A DNA stretch of 64,000 nt from an uncultured Clostridia bacterium (GCA_934747775.1 CAKVHA010000002.1:73587-137586), one strand, 5' to 3'. Positions 15,369 through 25,172 are shown, counted from the first letter of the stretch. The notes: a model not told the origin generated them from the letters alone. Numbers and translations are program-made.

Positions 15369-17297
15369 TTAGATATTAGCAGCAAAGATTATGCTTTTTC
15401 CAGCAAAGCTTAAAATTGATTGTGTATTTTCGGTTTTCACACCAATTTGAGTGCCGCCTTGGTTACTGAAATCGTATGTTGCACCAATTTCGCCAGTGAT
15501 TTTTTTGCAACCAACTTTTACTAAGTATGATTGAATTGGAAGTTTTGCTTCAATTTTGCCGTTTTTAGTAGATACATAATAAGGAACTAATTCTTCAAAA
15601 ATTGTTTTTGGAAGATATCCGTTTTCGGTTTCTGATGGATAATTTACAGTGTCTAGCACTTTATTCACATTAACCTTAACATTTGCGTCACCAGTACAAA
15701 CAATGCGGAAAGGATTTATTTCGGTGGACAATGTGATTTTGCCGTCTTTAGAATTAATTTGCGTGTAATAATATCTTGAATTTGTTGCGTCTTCGGTGTC
15801 TTCTTTAACAGAGCTTTCGCCTTTTTTAGAATTTACAACAATTGCTCCTTTTTGGCTGGAGAACACGCCGTCTTGATAGTACTCGCCCACATTTATATCG
15901 CCAAATTTTGTATAAACAATAATTGATGATGTTTTTGTAAACTCTTTTACAAGCACGTCGTTTTCGGTGATGTTTGTAGGCCAATAGCCCGATGTTGTAA
16001 TTTTAACATCGCCGTTTTCGCTAGTCATACTAGCTTGGTGTGCAAGGTGACCTATTATAACATTGCCATATTTATTATAAAGACCTAATTTGCCAACTAC
16101 TTCGCCAAGTTCTACTGCGGCACTTTCGGTGAATATGGTGTTTTCGTAAATTTTATCGTTACCATTAGAAGTGTATTTGTATAGGCTTTTTGTGTCGTCT
16201 ATTTTAGTAACAGAGCGGCTACGATTAGATGAATTTAGCACATTTATATGCAAAGCACCTGTATCGGATTTAAATAAAAATCCGCCTTCGCCACTATGCA
16301 CTTCTTCGGCGTCAAACTTAACATTACTGCCCACAACTTCCATACCCTTTACAGCAACAAGTTTGTTGAATTTGTATTTTGCATTTTTAGAAGTTAAAAA
16401 CAATTTTTTGTTGCTAACAGTAACTTTTTTGAATTTAGAAAAATCAAATGTTCCGCCATTTGTGGAAATATTTAGTTCGTTAACGTTCCAGTTGTCGGCA
16501 TAGTTTCCAATTTCCGAGCCAATGCCGCTAATTACTGCATTGCCCTTGTTTGTGGTTAGGTTTAGGCTAACAATATTTAAAGGAACACCCTTATCTTTAT
16601 ATTTAATTAATCCCGCTTTAAGTTTTTCCGACCAAGCTGTGTGCTTTTCGTCATCTTCGGCTGGTTCTGGATTTTCAACTTCGGTTTCTTTATCGCCGTT
16701 TTTAACAATTTCTACTGCGCGGGTTACAACGTCGTTGTTAAATGTAATATCTTTGTCGCCACCAGTAATGTCTAGGCTGTAATTTATAAAACTAGAACCA
16801 TTTGAATATGGCAAATTAATTTCTATTGTATTTGATTTTTGAAACACAAGTTTGCCTTCGGGTTCTACCATTGAAATTTCAATAATACGTGTTTTTTTGT
16901 CTTCGCTAAGTTTATCGGAATTTATAATTGCTTTAGGAAGTGTACGTGCTGTTTTTTCGCCTGTTTCGGCATCAACATCTGCTTTTAAAAAACCAAAATA
17001 CTCGCTTGTGCTAATAATTGAAATTTTGTTTTCAGCGCCTTTTTTGCCTTCGGTTGAAAACGAATTAATTCTAACACCATACTTATTTGAATTTATTTTT
17101 AGTGTAATATTTTCTTCACTACTAATAGCTGCACTGGTGTAATGATTTTCGGAATCTAGCGAAACGTGCCTAAAATAATATCCAAAAAGTGTTGATTTTG
17201 GTGACAAATACAAAAAACCAACACCTAAAGCACATATCATTAGCGCTGCTAATATTACCAAACAGCTATAAATAAAAATTCCCTTTAAGGCTTTCAT
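15369..17297 (-). CDS. Anchored extracytoplasmic beta-repeat protein (DUF4097-like)
   Basis: A 642-residue surface protein of uncertain family. One N-terminal membrane helix (IYSCLVILAALMICALGVGF) is followed by an all-beta exterior rich in Asn, Thr, Lys and Gly. Repeating short strands of the type L(Y/T)S.NG(D/K)(I/V).I (for example TSENGDVKITTSG, LYNKYGNVIIG, VSTKNGKIEAKL) look like the single-stranded beta-helix of DUF4097-type putative adhesins. No cell-wall sorting motif is present, so the N-terminal helix is the likely anchor. The gene stands alone, convergent with rubrerythrin. The start ATG follows a GGGCGG stretch rather than a clean Shine-Dalgarno. Confidence 0.6.
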   Translation of the reverse strand: MKALKGIFIYSCLVILAALMICALGVGFLYLSPKSTLFGYYFRHVSLDSENHYTSAAISSEENITLKINSNKYGVRINSFSTEGKKGAENKISIISTSEYFGFLKADVDAETGEKTARTLPKAIINSDKLSEDKKTRIIEISMVEPEGKLVFQKSNTIEINLPYSNGSSFINYSLDITGGDKDITFNNDVVTRAVEIVKNGDKETEVENPEPAEDDEKHTAWSEKLKAGLIKYKDKGVPLNIVSLNLTTNKGNAVISGIGSEIGNYADNWNVNELNISTNGGTFDFSKFKKVTVSNKKLFLTSKNAKYKFNKLVAVKGMEVVGSNVKFDAEEVHSGEGGFLFKSDTGALHINVLNSSNRSRSVTKIDDTKSLYKYTSNGNDKIYENTIFTESAAVELGEVVGKLGLYNKYGNVIIGHLAHQASMTSENGDVKITTSGYWPTNITENDVLVKEFTKTSSIIVYTKFGDINVGEYYQDGVFSSQKGAIVVNSKKGESSVKEDTEDATNSRYYYTQINSKDGKITLSTEINPFRIVCTGDANVKVNVNKVLDTVNYPSETENGYLPKTIFEELVPYYVSTKNGKIEAKLPIQSYLVKVGCKKITGEIGATYDFSNQGGTQIGVKTENTQSILSFAGKSIIFAANI

Positions 17298-17508
17298 ACG
17301 CTACCGCCCATACACATTTATTTATTATATTATATATTATCATAATCTAAAAATCAAATAAATTAACCACAATATTTGCATACTTATTTTAATTTGCCTT
17401 TTACTAGCACTTAGTATTTTTTTAGGCGTAATTTAGATGGTTTTAAAATAATCCGCATAAAATTAAATAGTTTTTGAACATAAAAAATTAAAAAATTATT
17501 ATAAAAAT

Positions 17509-17537
17509 TTGATAAATCTTAACAATGATGTTAAACT
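17509..17537 (+). promoter_or_regulatory. Promoter of the coiled-coil membrane protein
   Basis: TTGATA at 17509-17514, 17-nt spacer, TAAACT at 17532-17537. Confidence 0.5.
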
Positions 17538-17558
17538 AAAAAAAAGGAAGTGAAAAAA

Positions 17559-18242
17559 TTGAAAACAACAAAAAAGATTTTAATGTATTCGTCGCTAGCA
17601 ACACTTAGCGTGTGTATAATAATGCTAATAAGTGCATTGTTTGGGGCAAAAGTTTTTGAGGGAGTGTTATTAAAACTGCTAATTACTTGTGCTGTGATTG
17701 CAATTGCAGGTTTTTTTAGCATAAACGCCATAACCATTACAAATAAAAATAAAACTGTGGGATATGTATGCTTGGGATTACTAGCAACACTTAGTTTGTG
17801 TTTACTAATAATCACTTGGGCAAGCGTAAAATGGGGCACATTTAATAAGCTTGTGTTTATTTTGTTAATTACAACAATTTTTGTAAACATTATCGTAACT
17901 TTATTGCTGAAATTAGACAAAAGCTTTTTTGTATTACAACTAATTACCTACGCATTAATTGTGGCACTTGATATTGTAATTGCATTGCTAATTTGGGGCA
18001 AACCAGTGTTAAACAACCCTACTGTTTTAAAACTATTTGTCGCTGGGTGCATTGCTGTGTTTGGGCTACTTTGTGCGCTTGTAATTTTGAGCAAAAAAGT
18101 GGAAAAAGACGGATTTAGCAAACATAGCGAAGACCTATCTTTACTAGAAGAAAAAGTAAAACAACTAGAATTAGAAAACGCAACACTTAAAGCGGAAAAT
18201 GAAAGACTAAAAAGTGAAAACGAAAGTTTAAAGAATAAATAA
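17559..18242 (+). CDS. Polytopic membrane protein with C-terminal coiled coil
   Basis: A 227-residue protein of unknown family. About six hydrophobic segments fill residues 8-180. A C-terminal leucine zipper of five heptads follows (LLEEKVKQLELENATLKAEN and on), with Leu and Asn at regular positions, expected to be cytosolic and to dimerise. The start is probably TTG 17559: AAGGAAG (17544-17550) is 8 nt upstream. The alternative GTG at 17550 overlaps that Shine-Dalgarno. It is a single gene with its own promoter and terminator. Confidence 0.65.
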   Translation: MKTTKKILMYSSLATLSVCIIMLISALFGAKVFEGVLLKLLITCAVIAIAGFFSINAITITNKNKTVGYVCLGLLATLSLCLLIITWASVKWGTFNKLVFILLITTIFVNIIVTLLLKLDKSFFVLQLITYALIVALDIVIALLIWGKPVLNNPTVLKLFVAGCIAVFGLLCALVILSKKVEKDGFSKHSEDLSLLEEKVKQLELENATLKAENERLKSENESLKNK

Positions 18243-18273
18243 AAAAATGACCTAACCTTAGGTCATTTTTTTT
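18241..18273 (+). terminator. Terminator after the coiled-coil membrane protein
   Basis: Inverted repeat AAAAAATGACCTAA / TTAGGTCATTTTTT ending in a U-run. Confidence 0.85.
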
Positions 18274-18381
18274 GAAAACAATTATAACTTTTTTTGATTT
18301 AAAATTATTTAGTTCAACATTTTAACATCAAGTAATTTAATTTTATCAACGTTAACAATATTTAACAAAATATTTAAAGCT

Positions 18382-20205
18382 TTATTCTAACACGGCTTTA
18401 ATACGTCTAACACCAGCAGAAGAACTTTCTTCTTTTTTAATTACAAATTTTCCCAATTCGCCAGTATTTTTCACGTGTGGTCCACCGCAAATTTGGAAGT
18501 CTACATCGCCAATTTTGTAAATAGAAACAATTTCATTTGGTTCGGCTTTATGAACACCATATGCGCCTTGTTTTAAAGCTTCTTCAAACGGCATTTCAAC
18601 ACGTGTTACATCAATTTTTTGAGCAATAACATTGTTTACAAAATCTTCTAGTTGTTTTAGTTCGGACTGCTCCATTTTGCGGTCAAAATTAAAGTCAAAA
18701 CGCAATCTTTCACTTGTAATATTGCTACCCTTTTGCTCCACGCCAGTGCCAAACATTTTTCTTAAGCCCGCAAGCATAATGTGGCAAGCGGTGTGAAGTT
18801 TTACAGTAGCATCGCTATCGTCGGCAAGACCGCCTTTAAACTGCCCAGCGCTTGCAGTACGTGCAAGTTCTTGATGCTCCTTAAATGCTTCGTCAAAACC
18901 AGCTTTATCCACTTTTAGCCCGCGTTCGTTTGCCATTTCTATTGTTAGTTCTATTGGAAATCCAAAAGTATCAAAAAGCCTAAACGCAGCTTTTCCGCCA
19001 ATTGTTGTTTCGGGAACATAGTTTGGGTCTTTAGCAGACATAAACTCATTTTTGCGAACAATTCCATTTACAACCTTATCAAACTCTTTAACACCAGCAT
19101 TAAGTGTGTTTAAAAACCTTTCTTCTTCCTTATTTAGTTCGGAAATTATTTTATCTTCGTTTGTTTTAAACTCTGGATAAGTGTCTTTAAAAAACTCCAC
19201 ATAATGAGCGGCAAGTTTTGCCAAATCGCCTTTTTGAATGCCAAGTTTCATAGCTTCGCGCACTGCACGGCGGATTAAACGACGCAAAATATAGCCTGCA
19301 CCAACATTGCTAGGAGTAAGACCTTTTTCGTCACCCAAAATAACGGTTGATGTACGAATATGGTCACAAACAATTCTAAACGAGCGAGTATATTCGTCGC
19401 CATCGTCATTGTATTTTTTATTAGAAAGCTGTTCTAGTAGTTTTATTGCGTCTTCAAAAACATCAGTTACATAAATAGATTTTGCGCCGTTTAGCACAAT
19501 AATGCAACGCTCTAATCCGTATCCGCAGTCCACATTTTTTTGAGTGGCTGGCAAATACTCGGTGTCGCTAATTTTGTTGTACTGCATATAAACGTCGTTG
19601 CCAAATTCCATATATTTGCCACAATCGCAACTTGGATTGCAGTCTTCTGAGCATTTAGGTTTTCCAGTATCCAAAAATACTTCGTTGTCTGGTCCACAAG
19701 GTCCGCGGTTTATTTCCCACCAGTTGTCTGGAATAAAGAAAATGCGGCTTTTATCTACGCCAAGCGCTTCCCAATAACCTGCAGTTTCGGTGTCTTTAGG
19801 GGCGTGCTTATTGCCACTAAAACAAGTAACCGCAAACTGCTCTGGTTTTAATCCCAAATATTTTGGGCTGGTTATAAACTCGTAGCTCCACGCGGTTTTT
19901 TCTTTTTTAAAATAGTCGCCAATACTCCACGAACCTAGCATTTCAAAAAATGTAAGGTGGCAAGCGTCGCCCACTTCGTCTATATCGCCAGTACGGATAC
20001 ATTTTTGAACATCGCAAATACGTTTTCCCATTGGGTGCGGTTGACCCATTAGGTACGGAACAAGTGGGTGCATTCCTGCTGTTGTGAATAGCACGCTTGG
20101 GTCGTTTTCGGGGATAACCGACGCACTTTTAATTTCAATATGACCTTTGCTTTTGTAAAATTCTAGCCACATATTTAATAATTCTGATCTTGTAAGTTTT
20201 TTCAT
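18382..20205 (-). CDS. alaS: Alanyl-tRNA synthetase, short form
   Basis: A class II synthetase of 607 residues, against about 870 for typical bacterial AlaS. Present are the catalytic domain (WLEFYKSKGHIEIKSASVIP, FFEMLGSWSIGDYFK, NVGAGYILRRLIRRAV) and the complete editing domain, with zinc ligands in HTACH (HxxxH) and CGGPH (CxxxH). Missing is the C-terminal oligomerisation/C-Ala region: the protein stops directly after the editing domain (SSAGVRRIKAVLE). The sequence downstream of the stop does not continue the homology, so this is not a recent frameshift. ATG 20205 with AAGGTG is preferred over GTG 20214. No T-box is seen upstream. Confidence 0.92.
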   Translation of the reverse strand: MKKLTRSELLNMWLEFYKSKGHIEIKSASVIPENDPSVLFTTAGMHPLVPYLMGQPHPMGKRICDVQKCIRTGDIDEVGDACHLTFFEMLGSWSIGDYFKKEKTAWSYEFITSPKYLGLKPEQFAVTCFSGNKHAPKDTETAGYWEALGVDKSRIFFIPDNWWEINRGPCGPDNEVFLDTGKPKCSEDCNPSCDCGKYMEFGNDVYMQYNKISDTEYLPATQKNVDCGYGLERCIIVLNGAKSIYVTDVFEDAIKLLEQLSNKKYNDDGDEYTRSFRIVCDHIRTSTVILGDEKGLTPSNVGAGYILRRLIRRAVREAMKLGIQKGDLAKLAAHYVEFFKDTYPEFKTNEDKIISELNKEEERFLNTLNAGVKEFDKVVNGIVRKNEFMSAKDPNYVPETTIGGKAAFRLFDTFGFPIELTIEMANERGLKVDKAGFDEAFKEHQELARTASAGQFKGGLADDSDATVKLHTACHIMLAGLRKMFGTGVEQKGSNITSERLRFDFNFDRKMEQSELKQLEDFVNNVIAQKIDVTRVEMPFEEALKQGAYGVHKAEPNEIVSIYKIGDVDFQICGGPHVKNTGELGKFVIKKEESSSAGVRRIKAVLE

Positions 20206-20391
20206 AATATTCACCTTCGTATGTGGTATTTTAGCATTTTAGTGTATAAATTGCAAGTTTAATACAATATTAATAACAAAAATTTTAACCACATTTTAAC
20301 ACACAAACACTTAAGCGGTTTGTTTTAAATATTTTTAGTACACTCGTAGATTTATTTTAATTTTACGCATACTAAGGTATGGAGATTTTAT

Positions 20392-21768
20392 ATGGTTGAT
20401 AGCAATGACAAAAAGAGCAACAAATTAATATACGGGCTTGGAAATTTGGGATACAGTGTGATAAGCCAAACGATGACAAATTTTTTTATGTTTTTTGGAA
20501 CTTCGGTTATTAAACTAAGCGGTGTTTTGGTGGGCATTGCCATTGCAATAAGCACATTTTGGGACGGCTTTACTGACCCAATTGTGGGGTATTTAAGCGA
20601 CACTCACGACTTTTTAAAAATGGGCAACCGCAAGGGATATATGTTTGCTGCAACATTTGGAATGATATTATTTAACCTATTTATTTGGTTTGTTCCGCTA
20701 AATGCAAGTATGTGGGTGAAATTTGTGTGGGTGCTAGTGGGATTAGTGCTGCTAGAAACTTTTAACACACTCTACTCCACACCATATATGGCGCTTGGCA
20801 CCGACATTAGCGTAAACTATCACGACCGCACGCTAATTCAAATTAGCAAAACTTGTTTTTTCTTGTTGGGTATGATAATTCCTAGCGTGCTTTTGTACAT
20901 TTTTTTGCCAAACACAGCGGAATATCCTGTGGGACAACTAAACCCTTACGGATACAGATATATGGCAATTTTTACAAGCGCAATATGCTTAATTAGCGGT
21001 TTAGTTTGCGTGTTTTTTACTCGTGGTGGGTCGCAAGTGGGAAACACAAAAGTTCCATTTAAGATGTCGCAAATTTTTGCGGATTTTAAAAACACATTAA
21101 AATGCAAGGAGCTGGGGCTATTAATTTTGGGCTACTCGGTGTGTATGGTTAGCGGCACAATTTTAACGGGTGTGGGGCTGCATTTTTTTACATATTGTTT
21201 TAGGCTAAACACTGGGCACATAACGCTGCTACTGGTGGCGCTGCTTTGCGGTACACTTTTTAGCCAACCGCTGTGGTTTAAATTGAGCGTAAAAAAAGAC
21301 AAAAAGCAATCGCTACTTAGTGCAATTTTTGTGTCGGTAGTTGGGGCATTTTTAATAATAACCATATTTTTGTTGCGGTTTCAATTTGTTAAAGCGTTTG
21401 CACTGCTTATGGTTGCCATTTTTGTGTGCGGCGTGGGCAGTGGTGCGCTGTACTCTATTCCCACCAGTATGTATTCCGACGCCATTATGCATCAAAACCG
21501 CATTACTGGAAAAAATCGCACAGCTATGTACAGCGGTGTGTTAACCTTTTCCAGCAACATTGCAAACTGTATTGCTTTGTTGATTGTTGGCGTTTTGCTT
21601 GATGTTATTAAGTTTAATCCGACCACGCAAGACCAAACACTTGGTGTACAAACTGGGCTGGCGCTTATACTTTTTGTAGGTATTCAAATTGCCCTTATTG
21701 GCGGATATTTTATTTTTAGTAAGTGCGAAACCACAAAACCCACAAAGTCGCACAAAGTGAGTTTGTGA
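20392..21768 (+). CDS. GPH-family MFS sugar:cation symporter
   Basis: A 458-residue, 12-helix transporter resembling the glycoside-pentoside-hexuronide (MelB-like) family. Marks are KLIYGLGNLGYSV at the N-terminus, STFWDGFTDPIVGYLSD (the D-x-x-x-DP-x-x-G cation-site region), NTLYSTPYMALGTDIS and DRTLIQISKTCFF. The likely role is uptake of a sugar or glycoside with Na+ or H+, though the substrate cannot be told from the sequence and no glycosidase is adjacent. The start has a GGAG Shine-Dalgarno. It diverges from alaS and is ended by a hairpin at 21808-21844. Confidence 0.85.
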   Translation: MVDSNDKKSNKLIYGLGNLGYSVISQTMTNFFMFFGTSVIKLSGVLVGIAIAISTFWDGFTDPIVGYLSDTHDFLKMGNRKGYMFAATFGMILFNLFIWFVPLNASMWVKFVWVLVGLVLLETFNTLYSTPYMALGTDISVNYHDRTLIQISKTCFFLLGMIIPSVLLYIFLPNTAEYPVGQLNPYGYRYMAIFTSAICLISGLVCVFFTRGGSQVGNTKVPFKMSQIFADFKNTLKCKELGLLILGYSVCMVSGTILTGVGLHFFTYCFRLNTGHITLLLVALLCGTLFSQPLWFKLSVKKDKKQSLLSAIFVSVVGAFLIITIFLLRFQFVKAFALLMVAIFVCGVGSGALYSIPTSMYSDAIMHQNRITGKNRTAMYSGVLTFSSNIANCIALLIVGVLLDVIKFNPTTQDQTLGVQTGLALILFVGIQIALIGGYFIFSKCETTKPTKSHKVSL

Positions 21769-21807
21769 GTATAACGACAAAACATACTGTATCCACTACT
21801 CAGAGAT

Positions 21808-21844
21808 AAAAAATAACACCTTATGGACTAAGGTGCTATTTTTG
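21808..21844. terminator. Terminator between MFS gene and LRR gene
   Basis: Stem CACCTTA / TAAGGTG extended by A/T pairs, loop TGGAC, followed by a T-run. Confidence 0.7.
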
Positions 21845-21892
21845 TTAATGATAAGAATCATTAAGACTTAAGTTAAGCTAAATCAACTCAAA

Positions 21893-24721
21893 TTACACTC
21901 CAATTGGAATGTTTGAAACTGCTTTGTTGTAAAGGATTCTGCCAGTGTCGATTTGTTTTTGAGTGTTTTCTGCAAGTTCGGCGGTGCGGCGGTTGTATTC
22001 CTTTATATCTATTAGCGTGATTTGTGTTTTTGCATCGGTGTAGCCTTTGTCTTTTTGAATATTACCCGTCCCGTCTAGAAAATACTGCATATCGTGGTTA
22101 GCAACATCTTTATTTTCGCGCTTATAATTTTTAAATTGTTTTACAAGGTCGTTATACCCCACACCAGTTGTTACTTTTTCTACGGTTTTGCCGCTTTTAT
22201 TCATTTTATCCATAATAGCAAATGCAGACCTATCCACAGCATCTAAAATGTCTTTATATCGTAATCCTTTTGCACTTTTCTCGTTTCTATCAAGTTCTAC
22301 TAACAACTTTGTAGGGATTTCAATATTATCAAGGCAAACAGTTGATTTTCCATCATACCAAATATATGCTTGTCCTAAAATTTTTGTTTTGTATTTAGGC
22401 TTGCCTTCGGAATCTAACACAGCGTTGCCGTTTTCGTCTAGTTCTGGAATTAGGTTTCCTTTTGTGTTTTTCATATACTCTTCAAACACTAAAAATCCAG
22501 CATTTGGGTTTAGGTATCCGTCCATAACGCAAGATTCTGCTGCCCCGCCAAGGTGTTGGCAACAATTAGTTACTTCGCCTATTACAAAGCCTAGCGGGTC
22601 ATCTTTTTCAAGAAATCTGTACATTACTGGGTTGTCGCTATTATCATTATTGGCTTTAATTACATAGTTCTCTTTATGTTCTTTCGAATAATTGTAAATT
22701 CTTTGTATTTCGTTAAAAGCTTCTTGAGGGTATCCATATTTTCCCACAAGTTTTGCTAGTTTTTCGTTGCCTTTGTCCACATTTGTGTAAATATAGCTTT
22801 GACAGCAATTAATCATAAATTCTGGAGTGAATAGTGAATTATGTTCGTTTCCTGTAATACCCCTATGCGGATATGCTTCTTGTATTTGGCTAAATGAATT
22901 ATGCACTTTCGCCAAATAATTAACCCCATCTTCGCTTAGGAAATATGGATTATTATTAAAGTACTTCATAACAAAACCAGCAAACATTGGATTAAAATCA
23001 GAAAGGGAATTTATACCACCATACAATCTATGAGCCACTTTAGCAATGCTTTCATCCATATCAAGTTTTTCTTTTTCTAAAGCTGGAAACATTTCAGTGG
23101 TTATAAATTCATACGCCTTGTTGCTAACAGCTTCGTCAGCGGAAAATCCACCAAGAGATTTGTATAGGTTTAGCAAATCCAACCCATCATAATCTGTATT
23201 TTTTGCATAAGAAATCTCGCCAATACCGCTTGCCTTTACTACTTTGCCCCAACGGATATTGTTTCCATTAACAAAATAATTGTCAATTTCGCCCTTTTTA
23301 AAGTTTTTAAATATCATCATAGGCGGCATAAACTTAATTTCTTTGTTTAAAAATTTATCAAAGTATTTATGAATACTTTCGGCAACTATTGTACCACTTA
23401 AAGCGGTATCGTATAATGAACCAGTATAGTGATTTATTGGAAAACTCTCCTGCTTTATCATCCAATTAAGGAACTTTTGTTTTTGTTGCACATTGTACTT
23501 GTTTACAAAGTTCATATCAGTACAATCAGGAAATTTAAAATTAGTGCTTTCGTTAATTTTAAAATTTACTGAGCCAAGAGATTTTGTGAAATATGACAAA
23601 ACAGGTTGGTCAAACACTAGCGTATCTACTGGAATTTCGCTTTTTAAATTTGGGCAACAACTAAATGAAGAAATATTAATTTTTTTAAGGTCTTTAGGAA
23701 GTATAATTTTTCTCACATCACAATCACGAAAAGCGTAGGTTGCAATTTCTTTAACACAGTCGTCTATGGTTACCGATTCGATACCCCTAGCGACTTGAAA
23801 ATCATTTCTTTGCACTTCACTAATATTTCCAGAAATAACGATATTTCTTCTTTTAGCTTGTTTTGAATTATCGTTTTTTAACTTATCGTCATTGAAACCC
23901 ATTGTAAAATAGAACTCTTGTGCATCGAAATGCTTATTTCTAAACACACTGGTATAACCCATTCTAAGTTGTTCTGAATTGGTGAATTTTATATATTCTA
24001 GGTTGTCGTTGTCGGCAAAAGCATCTGGTCTTAATGTTTCAAGCGTTTCTGGCAAGTCCAATTTTTTAATTCCGCATCTAAGAAATGCGCCATTGCTTAT
24101 TTCACCCAAACCATAATTAAGGTTAACTTTTTTTAGGTTTGTGCAATCTTTAAACGCCCAATGATAAATTACATCTAAATAGCTTGGAAAATTCAATTCT
24201 TCCAATGAACTGTTTTTTTCAAAAGCAGAATCACCTATTGATTTTAAATATTTGCCAAACTCAATTTTTTTTAGGTTGGTACAATTGTAAAAAGCTTCAG
24301 ATTCTATAATATGCAAAGAATCTGGGAATTTTACGCTTTCAATCGCAGCGTCCCTAAAAGCATCTTTACCAATAACTTCTAAATTTTTACCAAACTCAAC
24401 TTCTTTTAATAGCTTTGCAGGAATATATCTTTTGGAAAAAGTATCTTCTTCAATGTTTATTAAAGAATCGGGAAGAACGACCTTTCCAAAAGCGCAGTCA
24501 ATAAAAGCAGTTTGATCTATGTATTTAACACCTTCGGGCACGGTAATAACGCCGTCTTTTATCGCGTCGTGCGAAACCTTAAGAAGTCTGTCGTCAACAA
24601 TAAGAAAGCCATCTTTGTAGTCATCTTCGGTGTATTCGTTGTAGTCGTATTCTACACCCAAATATTTGGTGTTTCTTCTTTTGTCGTTATACTCATTTAT
24701 CTCTTTTAAATCAAATTTCAT
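21893..24721 (-). CDS. BspA-type leucine-rich-repeat protein with unassigned C-terminal domain
   Basis: A 942-residue protein with no signal peptide, so probably cytosolic. Residues about 40-400 are BspA-type (LRR_5) repeats of the form (I/L)..(S/D).AF..C..L..V.(L/F)P..L..I, for example FYNCTNLKKIEFGKYLKSIG. Residues about 400-650 are helical and unassigned. The C-terminal 300 residues carry GFVIGEVTNCCQHLGGAAES, then GFLVFEEY, then LGQAYIWYDGKSTVCLDNIE. The Cys-Cys-Gln/His/Gly cluster followed by a strand pair looks like an enzyme core, perhaps acyltransferase- or thiol-type, but I cannot name it. It has its own strong promoter and no partner genes. Confidence 0.75.
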   Translation of the reverse strand: MKFDLKEINEYNDKRRNTKYLGVEYDYNEYTEDDYKDGFLIVDDRLLKVSHDAIKDGVITVPEGVKYIDQTAFIDCAFGKVVLPDSLINIEEDTFSKRYIPAKLLKEVEFGKNLEVIGKDAFRDAAIESVKFPDSLHIIESEAFYNCTNLKKIEFGKYLKSIGDSAFEKNSSLEELNFPSYLDVIYHWAFKDCTNLKKVNLNYGLGEISNGAFLRCGIKKLDLPETLETLRPDAFADNDNLEYIKFTNSEQLRMGYTSVFRNKHFDAQEFYFTMGFNDDKLKNDNSKQAKRRNIVISGNISEVQRNDFQVARGIESVTIDDCVKEIATYAFRDCDVRKIILPKDLKKINISSFSCCPNLKSEIPVDTLVFDQPVLSYFTKSLGSVNFKINESTNFKFPDCTDMNFVNKYNVQQKQKFLNWMIKQESFPINHYTGSLYDTALSGTIVAESIHKYFDKFLNKEIKFMPPMMIFKNFKKGEIDNYFVNGNNIRWGKVVKASGIGEISYAKNTDYDGLDLLNLYKSLGGFSADEAVSNKAYEFITTEMFPALEKEKLDMDESIAKVAHRLYGGINSLSDFNPMFAGFVMKYFNNNPYFLSEDGVNYLAKVHNSFSQIQEAYPHRGITGNEHNSLFTPEFMINCCQSYIYTNVDKGNEKLAKLVGKYGYPQEAFNEIQRIYNYSKEHKENYVIKANNDNSDNPVMYRFLEKDDPLGFVIGEVTNCCQHLGGAAESCVMDGYLNPNAGFLVFEEYMKNTKGNLIPELDENGNAVLDSEGKPKYKTKILGQAYIWYDGKSTVCLDNIEIPTKLLVELDRNEKSAKGLRYKDILDAVDRSAFAIMDKMNKSGKTVEKVTTGVGYNDLVKQFKNYKRENKDVANHDMQYFLDGTGNIQKDKGYTDAKTQITLIDIKEYNRRTAELAENTQKQIDTGRILYNKAVSNIPIGV

Positions 24722-24789
24722 CTCTCAATTTTCCTTTGGTTTTTAGTCTTAAAATTGAACCAATGTTGCCTTTGTATATCACTAATAAC

Positions 24790-24818
24790 AGTATACCACA
24801 AAAGTGGGCAAAAGTCAA
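24790..24818 (-). promoter_or_regulatory. Promoter of the LRR fusion gene
   Basis: Minus strand TTGACT, 17-nt spacer, TATACT. Confidence 0.65.
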
Positions 24819-24839
24819 ATCTCGCCCTATTTTGCGGCA

Positions 24840-25082
24840 TTATTGCTGATTGTCCACTAGCACTTTTAGTTGCGCAACAATAAGTTTTGTTTGCTTGTTT
24901 AGTGCTAAAAAATCGTTTTCGTTTTTCTTAATTTCCTTAATTAGTTCGGATTGATCTAATCCCACCGACATTTCATAGCGTTTTAAAAGCTCTTTCTTTT
25001 TTGCTTGCAATTTTTCTAGCTCAACACTTGCATTCTCTAACGCTTTTCTTAATTCATCAAGTTTTTGTCTGTTAATCTCCAT
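24840..25082 (-). CDS. Small coiled-coil protein
   Basis: An 80-residue, highly charged, all-helical protein (MEINRQKLDELRKALENASV, then LEKLQAKKKELLKRYEM). Heptad-spaced leucines over nearly the whole length suggest a dimeric coiled coil. I recognise no family. The start at 25082 is set by the Shine-Dalgarno GGGAGTG 7 nt upstream; a longer frame to 25184 would run through the promoter at 25144-25172. It lies upstream of the LRR gene on the same strand, but the LRR gene has a separate promoter. Confidence 0.7.
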   Translation of the reverse strand: MEINRQKLDELRKALENASVELEKLQAKKKELLKRYEMSVGLDQSELIKEIKKNENDFLALNKQTKLIVAQLKVLVDNQQ

Positions 25083-25143
25083 ATTTTCACTCCCTATTTT
25101 TATTTGTCTTTTTGTTTTTATTGTCACATTACCATATATAAAT

Positions 25144-25172
25144 ATTTTACCAAAAAATGGGCTAAATGTCAA
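25144..25172 (-). promoter_or_regulatory. Promoter of the small coiled-coil gene
   Basis: Minus strand TTGACA, 17-nt spacer, TAAAAT. The spacer shares a GCCCA-TTTT-TGGTA pattern with the promoter at 24790-24818. Confidence 0.65.

Noticed and set aside
18275..18381. A frameshift that would restore the missing C-terminus of AlaS
   Set aside because: The sequence after the stop is A/T-rich and shows no C-Ala-like coding in any frame.
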